Positions 30,566 to 37,530 of a stretch of 37,530 nt of DNA are shown here, piece after piece. The translations under genes were made by a program, and so were the position numbers. The notes beneath the pieces were generated by a model that was not told where the DNA came from, made no database searches, and saw only the letters and a list, made by a program, of their open reading frames with translations. Within the stretch, counting starts at the first letter, position 1; each line of letters opens with the position of its first letter. The stretch comes from a virus. The stretch spans positions 1-37,530 of the IMG/VR virus record IMGVR_UViG_3300028417_000011. One strand, written 5' to 3'.

Positions 30566-32259
30566 TTTTAAATATTTTATATAAAGCAATAGTTGTAGCA
30601 TCTGTTGAAATAGATGAAAAAACCGTGTTAACTAAAAAGTTAATGAATGAAGATAGGGTTATTTCTGAATTTACAACCAAAGAGATTCTCCCACTTCGTA
30701 TAGGTTGTTATATAGTAGTTGAAGGATTAAATTATACAATACGTAAGCTTCCTACCATTGTAAAAGTAAATGATAATACATTTAATTATACGGTGCTTTT
30801 TGAGAGCGAATTAGATACTATTAAAGATAAGTTATTAATTAGTTCTGATGGCCTAACTGAGTTTTCGTATGTAGGAACAGCTGAAGAGTTATTAACTATG
30901 TTAATAGCCAGTATAAATGAAATTAAAATAGGTTGGCAAGTAGGAACTGTAGATGTAACAGACTCTAAAAAAATTGACTTTGCAAATGAGAATTGTTATA
31001 CAGCTTTATATAAAATAGCTAACGAATTTAAATTTGAGTTTATAGTAGCAAATAAAACAATTCATTTACAAGCCGCTGTTGGAACACTTAAGTCTGTGAC
31101 ATTTGAATACGGAAAAACAAAAGGCCTTTATAGTATTGAACGAAGATTAATTGCTAATAGCGAATTATATACTCGTGTGTATGGATTTGGCTCTGAAAAA
31201 AATATACCGTACACCTATAGAGATAATGCAAAAAGATTGATTTTTGAAGAAGAGTTTTTAGAAAAAGAAGTTGGAGCTTATGGTGTAAAAGAAGGATATT
31301 ATATTAATGAAGATATTTATCCACAGCGCACAGGAACATTAACAGATACTTCTATTCAATTTATTGCTGAAGCTTATAATGTAACTGAAAGCTATATTAC
31401 AGATGCTACTATTGATTTTAATATCAATGATTATTTAATTGAGGGTTTAACAGCAAAAATAGTATTTAAAAGTGGCGATTTAAGTGGTTATCAATTTGAG
31501 ATTTGGAAATTTGATTCTGCAAATAAACGTATCTATATTAATCCGTACAGTGAAGCAAACGGATTTAATTTACCTAATGAAAATAGTTTACCTAAAATAG
31601 GTGACTCTTATACTTTGATAGACATTGAAATGCCACCAAGCTATGTTATTGCAGCTGAAGCCGAGTTAAAAGCAGCTACACAAGTGTTTTTAGATGAAAA
31701 TTCAATTCCTAAAACAATGTATGTTGTTAAAATGGATCAGAAGTTTATAAAAACATTAACTGAAGTAATTTCTATTGGTGATTTGGTAGGTATAAAAGAC
31801 AACCAAATGGGAATTGATAGAGCTATTAGAATTGCTCAATTAAGTTACCCACTGGTAAATCCAAATAAAAAAGAAGCAATTATAGCCGATGAAATACCAT
31901 ACATACAACGCCAATTAACTGCAAAACAAGCAGCAGCAAGTGCAAAGGCTATTGCAGCAGTGTACACTAAAATAGTCCAAGAAATAAACAATAAAACAAT
32001 AATTAATAATGAAGTAACTAATGAAACTACCATAGTTAATGAGCCAAATACCGTGCTTATAAATGGTAAAAAATTTAGATATGTAAAAGGCTATGATAAT
32101 ACTACCAATTTAGAAGTTTTAGAAACAGGAGATTTTATAATTGATAATTATTGGGATAGATATACGTATGTAAAAAAATGGTTGTTTTTGGGCGGTATAA
32201 AAGAAAAATCTGACAACTGGGATAGAATAGAAACAATTGATTTAACGCCAGCAATATGA
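30562..32259 (+). CDS. Tail hub / Tal-like baseplate protein
   Basis: This 565-residue protein has an N-terminal ~400 residues of beta-rich repeats typical of tail hub (gp27/Tal-like) proteins, with LLTMLIASI, FEFIVANKTIHLQAAVG and SVTFEYGKTKGLYSIER. The region ~445-500 is helical (AKQAAASAKAIAAVYTKIVQEI), then an asparagine-rich stretch (NNKTIINNEVTNETTIVNEP). The C-terminus has tryptophans (WLFLGGIKEKSDNWDRIE). It sits between Dit-like and fibre genes. Peptidase activity is not evident. Confidence 0.75.
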   Translation: MILNILYKAIVVASVEIDEKTVLTKKLMNEDRVISEFTTKEILPLRIGCYIVVEGLNYTIRKLPTIVKVNDNTFNYTVLFESELDTIKDKLLISSDGLTEFSYVGTAEELLTMLIASINEIKIGWQVGTVDVTDSKKIDFANENCYTALYKIANEFKFEFIVANKTIHLQAAVGTLKSVTFEYGKTKGLYSIERRLIANSELYTRVYGFGSEKNIPYTYRDNAKRLIFEEEFLEKEVGAYGVKEGYYINEDIYPQRTGTLTDTSIQFIAEAYNVTESYITDATIDFNINDYLIEGLTAKIVFKSGDLSGYQFEIWKFDSANKRIYINPYSEANGFNLPNENSLPKIGDSYTLIDIEMPPSYVIAAEAELKAATQVFLDENSIPKTMYVVKMDQKFIKTLTEVISIGDLVGIKDNQMGIDRAIRIAQLSYPLVNPNKKEAIIADEIPYIQRQLTAKQAAASAKAIAAVYTKIVQEINNKTIINNEVTNETTIVNEPNTVLINGKKFRYVKGYDNTTNLEVLETGDFIIDNYWDRYTYVKKWLFLGGIKEKSDNWDRIETIDLTPAI

Positions 32260-33875
32260 TAAGTATATTTAAAAAAATATTAGTAGAATTATTAACGGAG
32301 GTTGTTACCCCTCCTCATGTTGTTTCAGTAGATGCAAACGGATTATTCACAAAGACTCCGTTTGAAGCAAATCCTGTTTATACTATTGACATTGTTGCTA
32401 ATCAATTAAAGTTGTATAAAAACGCTGTAGAAGTTAACAGTATGGATTTAAGTATTTATTTAGACGACACAAATTTAGCGAGATTAGTCAGTGGAGTATT
32501 GGATGAGTCAACAGGAATTGTAACTTTCACAAGAGATGATTCAACTACTTTCACAATTGACATGAGTAGTTTAATTGGAGTTGTAGGTGGTGTAGCAAAC
32601 AGGCATCTTGATATTGCAGCTTTGATTACAGATCAACCAAACCAAACCAATCGAGAAATACATTATGTTGACGATGCAAGTGGTGACTATAAACTAACTT
32701 CAGGTTATGGATACTACGAATATTTAGGCACTACAAATGGAGATATGACTGATTATGTATTAATATCTTCAGGAAGTGGAAGTTCTGAAGAACCTCCTGC
32801 TGTTATGAAATTATTTTTAACAGTTAATTCAACAGATGTAAATTGGGGGGTTATTTTATGGGATTCAGTCGGATTTAATTATCAAATAATTGATAATAAT
32901 GATGGTAGTATTATTGATAGTGGTTTTTATACAGGTCAATTTTTTGGATATGATTTATCTGCTACAAGTGGTGATGTATCTGTATATATAGATGATTTAG
33001 GAATTAATAGTACTGTTGATAGATTTTATGATAATCCAAGTTTATTAAAACCAACTTATATAGATTTTTCTCTTATACCAAATATTAATAACTTATTTTT
33101 ATCAAATGCAGTCTGTACTTGTATATCGTCAAGTTGGGATTTGTTAACATCATTAACATTTTATGGAGGTACGTGGACTGGTTTAGATTTTAGTTCATCA
33201 ACAAAATTAACTTTCTTAAATCTAAGATTTACAACAACGTTTATTACTCCATTAGACATAAGCAATAATCCTGACATTACATATCTTCGTTTTAGTCAGT
33301 ATCATCCAATAAATGTTTCAAACCATCGTAAATTACAGACATTATGGTTAAGCGCAGATCATTCCCCTTTAGACCCTAATATAAACACAACTTATTTACC
33401 CGATTTAAGAGTACTATATTTATGGGGACAAAATGAGGATTATGATTTAACAGTAAGAGATCTATCATTAATTACGTCTTTATACATTAATGCAACTACT
33501 TTAATCGGTCTAAATACGTTAGTCAATATAATTGATTTTCATGCAAGACTATATAGCGTAGTTGATTTATCTGTAATACCAAGCGTTCAAACAATTGAAT
33601 TAATAAATACTGTTAACGTTACAATTGATTTGAGATTACTTGTAAATTTAACATCCTTCAATATGAATTATTATTCTGCTCTTATGACTAATATTTATAT
33701 AGATAATGGACTTAATTCACAAATAACAAAGTTTCAAAGAATTTACGGGACTGATACGAATATCGTAGACGTAACAGTAGACAACCCGATAGATGCAAAT
33801 AATGAAGTTTCACCATATTTACCAACTGTATGGGTAAAAGATTATTTAACAACACAACGATTTAATTGGATATAA
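32256..33875 (+). CDS. Tail tip / receptor-binding protein with leucine-rich-like repeats
   Basis: This 539-residue protein has an N-terminal part (~1-180) carrying VDANGLFTKTPFEANPVYTIDIV and a trimer-like GYGYYEYLG segment, probably for attachment to the hub. From ~270 it has a run of repeats of ~22-25 residues with the LxxLxLxxxxx(L/I)D pattern (KLTFLNLRFTTTFITPLDIS, KLQTLWLSADHSPL, DLRVLYLWGQNEDYDL, LVNLTSFNMNYYS). Leucine-rich solenoids bind ligands, so this is the likely receptor-binding tip. It overlaps the hub gene by four bases. Confidence 0.65.
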   Translation: MISIFKKILVELLTEVVTPPHVVSVDANGLFTKTPFEANPVYTIDIVANQLKLYKNAVEVNSMDLSIYLDDTNLARLVSGVLDESTGIVTFTRDDSTTFTIDMSSLIGVVGGVANRHLDIAALITDQPNQTNREIHYVDDASGDYKLTSGYGYYEYLGTTNGDMTDYVLISSGSGSSEEPPAVMKLFLTVNSTDVNWGVILWDSVGFNYQIIDNNDGSIIDSGFYTGQFFGYDLSATSGDVSVYIDDLGINSTVDRFYDNPSLLKPTYIDFSLIPNINNLFLSNAVCTCISSSWDLLTSLTFYGGTWTGLDFSSSTKLTFLNLRFTTTFITPLDISNNPDITYLRFSQYHPINVSNHRKLQTLWLSADHSPLDPNINTTYLPDLRVLYLWGQNEDYDLTVRDLSLITSLYINATTLIGLNTLVNIIDFHARLYSVVDLSVIPSVQTIELINTVNVTIDLRLLVNLTSFNMNYYSALMTNIYIDNGLNSQITKFQRIYGTDTNIVDVTVDNPIDANNEVSPYLPTVWVKDYLTTQRFNWI

Positions 33876-33878
33876 GAT

Positions 33879-34529
33879 ATGAAAGTAATTTTATTAAAAA
33901 ATAGACTTCAAATACTAAAAATTATTCCTGAAATATGGAAGGATCTGCCTAATTTTAATTTAATAAAAAAAGACATAAGACCAAATCAAAAATATGGAAA
34001 AGTAAATTTAAGTTGTATAGATAATATAAAAAAAACAGTAACAGTTCCTATAATAGATTTGTCAGATGAAGAGTATCAAGCTAAACTTCAAAATGAAGCA
34101 TTTGAAATAATAGAATCATTAAAAGATATTATTGCAACATTAGAGGTTGGAGCAAAAAAAATCGCAATAAATAAAGATGGATCAAGAGCTTACATTGAAA
34201 CTCAAGAGCGAATTTATGAGCGAAAATATAAAATGGCTAAAGGAGAATTGTTAGATGTTAATGATTTACTAAAAGATGAAGCGGTAGAATTTGGATACAG
34301 TTGGGATGACTATAAATTACTAATAATATCAAAATACGAAGCTGGAAGAGGTGCATTTGATTTATTTATGAGTATGATAGAACGATCCAGGAGCAAGGTG
34401 TTATTCTTTTTAGAAACAAATAAAAACTATAAAGCTATTGAAGTATTAGAATTAATGAAAAGCATTAAAACAACTACACCGATTTCAGAAATACTAGAAA
34501 CTATGAATCTAATATTAAAATATAAATAA
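33879..34529 (+). CDS. Hypothetical protein downstream of the tail tip gene
   Basis: This 216-residue protein has an N-terminus that is basic and beta-like (MKVILLKNRLQILKIIPEIW), then a helical acidic body (EIIESLKDIIATLEVG...YKAIEVLELMKSIKTTTPISE). It follows the receptor-binding protein gene by 3 nt, the place where phages often encode a fibre chaperone or anti-receptor accessory. Such a role is inferred only from position. No family is recognised. Confidence 0.6.
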   Translation: MKVILLKNRLQILKIIPEIWKDLPNFNLIKKDIRPNQKYGKVNLSCIDNIKKTVTVPIIDLSDEEYQAKLQNEAFEIIESLKDIIATLEVGAKKIAINKDGSRAYIETQERIYERKYKMAKGELLDVNDLLKDEAVEFGYSWDDYKLLIISKYEAGRGAFDLFMSMIERSRSKVLFFLETNKNYKAIEVLELMKSIKTTTPISEILETMNLILKYK

Positions 34530-35047
34530 TGAGTAACAAACTACAACGCCTTACAAAAAGATTAATGAAGCTTGAGCTTATTTTAAGTGCATTATTATTG
34601 GGTACTCCAGCAGTATTAATTTTAGTAAGTGGTGAGCTAAGGCCAAGTATTAGTAACTACCAATACTCAACTGCAATGCAACATTTTACATATTTATTAG
34701 GAGTTGCCTCTATAATGTTTGTTGTAAATGGCTCAATTTGGAATAAGCACTGGTATAACATTGTTTTAGGTGTTTCTTTAACTGGTGTAATATTTACACC
34801 CCATTTAGAGTTTCCAACGCTTCACAATGTATTTGCTGGCTTATTTTTTATAGGTAGTATATTTGTAATGATTTACTTCAGCTCTTCCAAACAACGCATT
34901 TATAAAGTTGCAGCAGGCTTATTTATAACAATAGGTTTACTTGGTCATTTTATAGCAAATTGGTACACATTATTTTTTGCAGAATGGATTGGGATATTGC
35001 CAATTACAGTTCACTTTATTGGTGAGAGTATAGGAAAGATAGATTAA
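34529..35047 (+). CDS. Polytopic membrane protein
   Basis: This 172-residue protein has about five or six hydrophobic spans (LELILSALLLGTPAVLILV, FTYLLGVASIMFVVNG, IVLGVSLTGVIF, VFAGLFFIGSIFVMIYF, GLFITIGLLGHFIANW). The build is like small DUF998-type membrane proteins. It shares one base with the preceding stop. It is not lytic-machinery-like; a lysogen-conversion or superinfection-exclusion role is possible but unproven. Confidence 0.65.
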   Translation: MSNKLQRLTKRLMKLELILSALLLGTPAVLILVSGELRPSISNYQYSTAMQHFTYLLGVASIMFVVNGSIWNKHWYNIVLGVSLTGVIFTPHLEFPTLHNVFAGLFFIGSIFVMIYFSSSKQRIYKVAAGLFITIGLLGHFIANWYTLFFAEWIGILPITVHFIGESIGKID

Positions 35048-35049
35048 TT

Positions 35050-35072
35050 AAAACCTTTGGAAGGCAGGTTTT
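35050..35072 (+). terminator. Possible terminator after the late operon
   Basis: AAAACCT (35050-35056) and AGGTTTT (35066-35072) form a 7-bp stem with a 9-nt loop immediately after the stop codon at 35047. It is followed by A's, not T's, on the plus strand, so termination would be weak. Confidence 0.4.
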
Positions 35073-35091
35073 AAAAAAGCCCTCCAGCGTT

Positions 35092-35193
35092 AAAAAAAGC
35101 TTCTGACACCTTTTTAAACAACCGAGCCAACGGCTACTGGAGGACAAAGTCTTCTAGTTGTCGTTGGCTTTTATTGTTTTAGGGTGTCAGAAG
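35092..35193 (-). ncRNA. Long hairpin, candidate small RNA at the phage right end
   Basis: An 11-bp perfect outer stem (CTTCTGACACC 35100-35110 with GGTGTCAGAAG 35183-35193) encloses AAACAA/TTGTTT, AGCCAACG/CGTTGGCT and an inner 10-bp stem ending in loop AAA near 35146-35148. On the minus strand a TATATTTG -7 box lies at 35203-35196 just upstream, and seven T's follow the outer stem (35098-35092). That gives a ~100-nt transcription unit with its own promoter and terminator. The inner stem has two G-U pairs if read as plus-strand RNA and two A-C mismatches if read as minus-strand RNA, so the functional strand is not settled. Confidence 0.55.
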
Positions 35194-35233
35194 TGCAAAT
35201 ATAGAATAGATTAAATTAAAAATAATAAAAACA

Positions 35234-36070
35234 ATGAAAAATTACAGTACTGCGCCTTTACCGTTTGTAGGTCAAAAACGGAATTTCATAAAAGTATTTA
35301 AACAAGAATTAGTTAAAAAAGAAGCCCCAAAAATTTATATTGATTTGTTTGGTGGAAGCGGTTTATTAAGTCGTGTTGCTAAAGATGTACATCCAACATC
35401 AAAAGTAATTTATAACGATTATGATAATTATAGAGAACGCTTAAACTCAATTACTAAGACAAACGCAATATTAAATGATTTACGCCCTTTGGTGGCTCAT
35501 ATTCAACAGAAAACTAAAATTGATATATCTACTAAAGAAAAGATAATTAAGCGCATAGCTAAAGAGACAGGCTTTGTAGATTACATTACATTATCATCAT
35601 CTTTACTTTTTAGTATGAAATATGTTTTATCACTTGAGCAGTTAAAAAAAGAAACATTATATAATCGCATACGAAAATCACCTATTCCTTTGGCTGAAGA
35701 TTACTTAAAAGGATTAGAAGTGGTTAGTTTAGATTATAAGATGTTATTTGAACAATATAAAAATTACGATAGTGTAGTGTATTTAATAGATCCACCATAC
35801 TTAAGCACCGACTGTTCTACTTATGCTAGTGATAATTATTGGAAGTTAAAAGATTATTTAGATGTGCTTAAAGTGTTGCATAATCAAAATTACTTTTATT
35901 TCACTTCAAATAAGAGTAGCATTATTGAGTTATGCAAATGGATTGGTGATAACACAGGAGCTGTTAATCCATTTGATAAAGCTAAAATTAAAACACATTT
36001 TACAACAATGAATCAAACTTCTAGTTATACGGATATGATGTTATTTAAGTGGAATCAGACTACAACATAG
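35234..36070 (+). CDS. Dam-like DNA adenine N6-methyltransferase (D12 class)
   Basis: This 278-residue protein has motif X at the start (PLPFVGQKRNF), motif I DLFGGSG at 37-43 (binds S-adenosylmethionine) and motif IV DPPY at 186-189 (catalytic). A helical target-recognition insert lies between (~75-165) and the C-terminal FYFTSNKSSIIELCKW fits the class. It is an orphan enzyme without a restriction partner. It occupies the right end, where Mu encodes Mom, another DNA modification. It probably protects phage DNA from restriction or regulates phage genes; recognition sequence unknown. The nearby hairpin may control it. Confidence 0.9.
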   Translation: MKNYSTAPLPFVGQKRNFIKVFKQELVKKEAPKIYIDLFGGSGLLSRVAKDVHPTSKVIYNDYDNYRERLNSITKTNAILNDLRPLVAHIQQKTKIDISTKEKIIKRIAKETGFVDYITLSSSLLFSMKYVLSLEQLKKETLYNRIRKSPIPLAEDYLKGLEVVSLDYKMLFEQYKNYDSVVYLIDPPYLSTDCSTYASDNYWKLKDYLDVLKVLHNQNYFYFTSNKSSIIELCKWIGDNTGAVNPFDKAKIKTHFTTMNQTSSYTDMMLFKWNQTTT

Positions 36071-36077
36071 TGTGTTT

Positions 36078-36110
36078 AAAAGGCTTTTAAAGCTATTTTA
36101 AAACCTTTTT
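36078..36110 (+). terminator. Terminator-like hairpin after the methyltransferase
   Basis: AAAAGG (36078-36083) can pair with CCTTTTT (36104-36110) around an A/T-rich loop that itself contains CTTTTAAAG. The T run on the plus strand fits an intrinsic terminator about 10 nt after the stop codon. Confidence 0.5.
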
Positions 36111-36117
36111 AGTATGT

Positions 36118-36178
36118 TTATAAAAATAGGACATGTGGTTTTTCAAACAGTTATAAAAATGGGACGTTTGGATTTTGC
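36118..36178 (-). promoter_or_regulatory. Right-end transposase binding sites (R1, R2)
   Basis: Two direct copies start at 36118 (TTATAAAAATAGGACATGTG) and 36151 (TTATAAAAATGGGACGTTTG), 33 bp apart (three turns), each continuing into GGxTTTT. They are inverted relative to the left-end sites: the reverse complement of the first gives AAAACCACATGTCCTA, as at 1390-1405. The outermost copy sits 9 nt from the phage end, the same offset as on the left. Confidence 0.7.
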
Positions 36179-36185
36179 GATTTTA

Positions 36186-36270
36186 TACTTTTCCGATGTT
36201 TATCGTTAGTTAGTAAAGTTAATCGTTTTTCTGTAATCAACATAATTTAGCAATTTTTTTAGCCATTGTT
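36186..36270. repeat. attC-like hairpin element B, right half
   Basis: The stretch begins with TACTTTTCC, the other copy of the TACTT duplication and the missing arm of the hairpin at 1271-1301. It ends CAATTTTTTTAGCCATTGTT, matching the end of the intact element D (TTTAGCAATTTTTTATGCGCGTT). Total length with the left half is about 120 nt after removal of one target copy. Confidence 0.7.
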
Positions 36271-36978
36271 AGGCATAGTTTTTTAATTCCAAATTTGAGA
36301 TATTATACTCATTTTCAATTAAATCAAGAGATGTTTCTTTAATGTATTTCCATTTTTCTATATGCCTTGACACTAAAAATGCACTTGTAAAATCTGTAAA
36401 AAAGTGCAATCTATTTCTTTGTTGGTTAATTTTTTTTAGTTCAAATAATAATTGACTATCAAGATTTAGATATTTCTGATAATTTTCATTTAGAGTATGT
36501 GCATAATTTATTGTCGAACAGTTCTCATAAAAAGCTCCGTAAAACTCATTGTTGCGGTCAAATAAATTTACTGATTCAAGTTTGTTTTTAAAAAAATCTG
36601 ACATTTTTATTGGGATTCCGCTATTTTGTAGTTTACTGATTTTTTTGTTAAATTTTGGATTCACTTTATGTACAATTATTCCTTTTTTTAATAATTGGGC
36701 TTTATTAAAAGTTTCAAATGCAACCGATATTTTAATATAATCTATCAACTTTTCTCCATATGATGTTTCCCAATAAATTTTAAGTTTATCTTCTTTTTTG
36801 TCTGATTTTAATTGTTTACAATATTCTTTGAAATTTTTAAATATATAAACGTTTTTTATTGTTCTCAATGAGTTATGTAATAGTTCATTAATTAAAAATA
36901 AGCTATGAATTGATTTTGCTTGATAAGCTACTATATCTTTACTGTATTTTGGTCGCATTTCGTCAAATTATGCCTAAC
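36268..36978 (-). other. Host gene cassette 2 (integron-like, one leftward gene)
   Basis: GTTAGGCATA at 36268-36277 and TATGCCTAAC at 36969-36978 are perfect inverted repeats. They obey the integron core consensus GTTRRRY (GTTAGGC) and RYYYAAC (GCCTAAC). One leftward gene fills the space; it starts 11 nt inside the arm and its stop codon TAA lies within the other arm. This is a textbook cassette geometry; the integrase is not in the window. Confidence 0.6.
36269..36958 (-). CDS. Hypothetical protein, cassette cargo
   Basis: This 229-residue helical protein (MRPKYSKDIVAYQAKSIHSLF...) is lysine- and asparagine-rich. KKINQQRNRLHFFTDF near residue 180 resembles the RNxxxHF signature of HEPN-like helical proteins, but the spacing is not exact, so this is only a hint. 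It has no signal peptide and no other recognised family. Its last codons TAT GCC TAA are part of the cassette arm. Confidence 0.6.
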   Translation of the reverse strand: MRPKYSKDIVAYQAKSIHSLFLINELLHNSLRTIKNVYIFKNFKEYCKQLKSDKKEDKLKIYWETSYGEKLIDYIKISVAFETFNKAQLLKKGIIVHKVNPKFNKKISKLQNSGIPIKMSDFFKNKLESVNLFDRNNEFYGAFYENCSTINYAHTLNENYQKYLNLDSQLLFELKKINQQRNRLHFFTDFTSAFLVSRHIEKWKYIKETSLDLIENEYNISNLELKNYA

Positions 36979-37100
36979 GTCCGGTATATAATTTCGTTAC
37001 GGACAAATCCGATAGGATTTTTCCGTTTAGAAACCAAATATAGCAAATAAGTGTGAAATTCCGATAGGAATTTCAGCCGTAATGAATTATATACCTTGTT
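36976..37100. repeat. attC-like hairpin element C
   Basis: The element runs from AAC to GTT, about 125 nt. The stem GGTATATAATTTCGTTACGG (36983-37002) pairs with CCGTAATGAATTATATACC (37077-37095), with one bulge and one mismatch. Two perfect hairpins with identical GATA loops lie inside: AAATCC/GGATTT (37005-37020) and GAAATTCC/GGAATTTC (37055-37074). Size and bulged palindromy match integron attC sites. Confidence 0.6.
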
Positions 37101-37408
37101 AACTGGCGTTATTTATCTTGTTTCTGCTTGGTTCTTTTTCAGCTCGTAGCATACAAATTGGTTTAATTTTAAGATTTCAGATTAGGTTTTGTTCAAAAGC
37201 GTGCAAATCCGATGACTGAATTTCGCAAAATAGGAGAGGAGTCGCAATTAAAAAACCAATTTTCAAAAATAAATCTTTTTCACAAGCAATTAATTCCGAT
37301 TAAGGTTAGCGAGGGTCGGCATTCCGGATTAAATTTCAGTTTTTTTCGGGAGCGATTTATTCCGCCCTGTTTGCGTTAGATTTTCTCTGTTTTTTTATGC
37401 CAGTTAAC
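37098..37408. other. Host cassette 3, without a gene
   Basis: GTTAACTGGC (37098-37107) and GCCAGTTAAC (37399-37408) bound 311 bp in which I see no credible coding frame. The content is moderately GC-richer than its surroundings with stretches such as GCGAGGGTCGGCATTCCGG and GGGAGCGATTTATTCCGCCC. ORF-less cassettes are known in large chromosomal integrons; the function of this one is unknown. Confidence 0.5.
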
Positions 37409-37528
37409 GGTTTAGAGCATGAAAAGTACGATTTATCAATCGCAACTTTTCACTTGTTAAATTTAGTTATTTTATTTGTTAGAAACATTCTGTTTTCCTT
37501 GATTTAGCAATTTTTTATGCGCGTTGTT
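37406..37528. repeat. attC-like hairpin element D (intact copy of the phage target)
   Basis: AACGGTTTAGAGC leads into a hairpin GAAAAGT-CGATT/AATCG-ACTTTTC (about 37419-37451) and ends TTTATGCGCGTTGTTAG, ~120 nt in all. It aligns end to end with the reconstructed element B, providing an unoccupied reference for the insertion site. Confidence 0.6.
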
Positions 37529-37530
37529 AG

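Larger units (their letters stand above)
1302..36185 (+). mobile_element. Complete Mu-like transposable prophage
   Basis: The element is 34,884 bp if bounded by the 5-bp duplication TACTT. It contains a DDE transposase and MuB ATPase next to the repressor, DUF3164, a GemA-like gene, gp36-, gpG- and gpF-type head genes, and a full tail and lysis set. All major modules are intact. Both termini show the same offset: nine bases, then an AAAA tract followed by a transposase-site-like repeat. The terminal bases are AA (left) and TA (right), not the TG/CA of Mu, which is odd for this group. Transposable phages in Bacteroidetes, such as the Bacteroides hankyphage, are known; I cannot tell from here how close this one is. 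Confidence 0.9.

Noticed and set aside
32256-33875. Diversity-generating retroelement target
   Set aside because: I saw no reverse transcriptase frame and no template/variable repeat pair near the tail tip gene, unlike the hankyphage arrangement.
32256-34529. Invertible tail fibre cassette
   Set aside because: No invertase gene and no second, oppositely oriented fibre segment are visible.

Overview
The window is an AT-rich stretch from a member of the Bacteroidetes, most likely a flavobacterium. The signs are Bacteroidetes-type -7 promoter boxes (TAnnTTTG), short lipoboxes and little Shine-Dalgarno signal. Most of it is one complete transposable (Mu-like) prophage. I place it at about 1302-36185, flanked by a 5-bp target duplication TACTT (1297-1301 and 36186-36190). 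Both phage ends carry transposase-site-like repeats 9 nt from the terminus. Joining the two host flanks restores a hairpin element of which a second, intact copy lies at the right edge of the window.

Phage layout. Left end (1302-2792): end sites, three 10-bp direct repeats, a leftward S24-type repressor and a divergent operator/promoter facing a small Ner-like DNA-binding gene. Transposition and early region (2795-11731, rightward): Mu A-type DDE transposase, Mu B-type ATPase, a stand-alone DnaA domain IV-like protein, DUF3164 protein, RecA-like ATPase, GemA-like protein, HNH-like protein, DUF3850/ASCH-like protein and many short overlapping genes. Accessory and control region (10990-13916): cassette-like inverted repeats, then a strikingly structured leader RNA in front of a BRO-family antirepressor, a small lipoprotein and a possible late activator. 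Leftward packaging/head block (13903-20031): tail terminator, gpG-like protein, a portal + gpF + toxin-like nuclease fusion, gp36-like protein, and large and small terminase. Rightward head/lysis/tail block (20220-35047): protease-scaffold, major capsid with a hydrophobic leader, holin-like protein, M15 endolysin, a unimolecular spanin candidate, tail tube, tail chaperone with a probable -1 frameshift, tape measure, two Dit-like proteins, hub, a leucine-rich tip protein and a membrane protein. No sheath gene is visible, so the tail is probably siphovirus-like. Right end: a long hairpin and a Dam-type adenine methylase, in the place that mom occupies in Mu.

Host flanks. Outside the phage (1-1301 and 36186-37530) are modules whose two ends are perfect 10-bp inverted repeats beginning GTT and ending AAC, separated by roughly 120-nt hairpin elements (AAC...GTT). 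Genes sit tightly inside the modules and their stop codons lie at or in the closing arm. This is the geometry of integron gene cassettes and attC sites, although no integrase is in view. Comparable, shorter elements occur inside the phage (11001-11348 and 11833-11912). One host cassette carries a frameshifted class III cyclase-like gene. The phage inserted into one of the attC-like hairpins.
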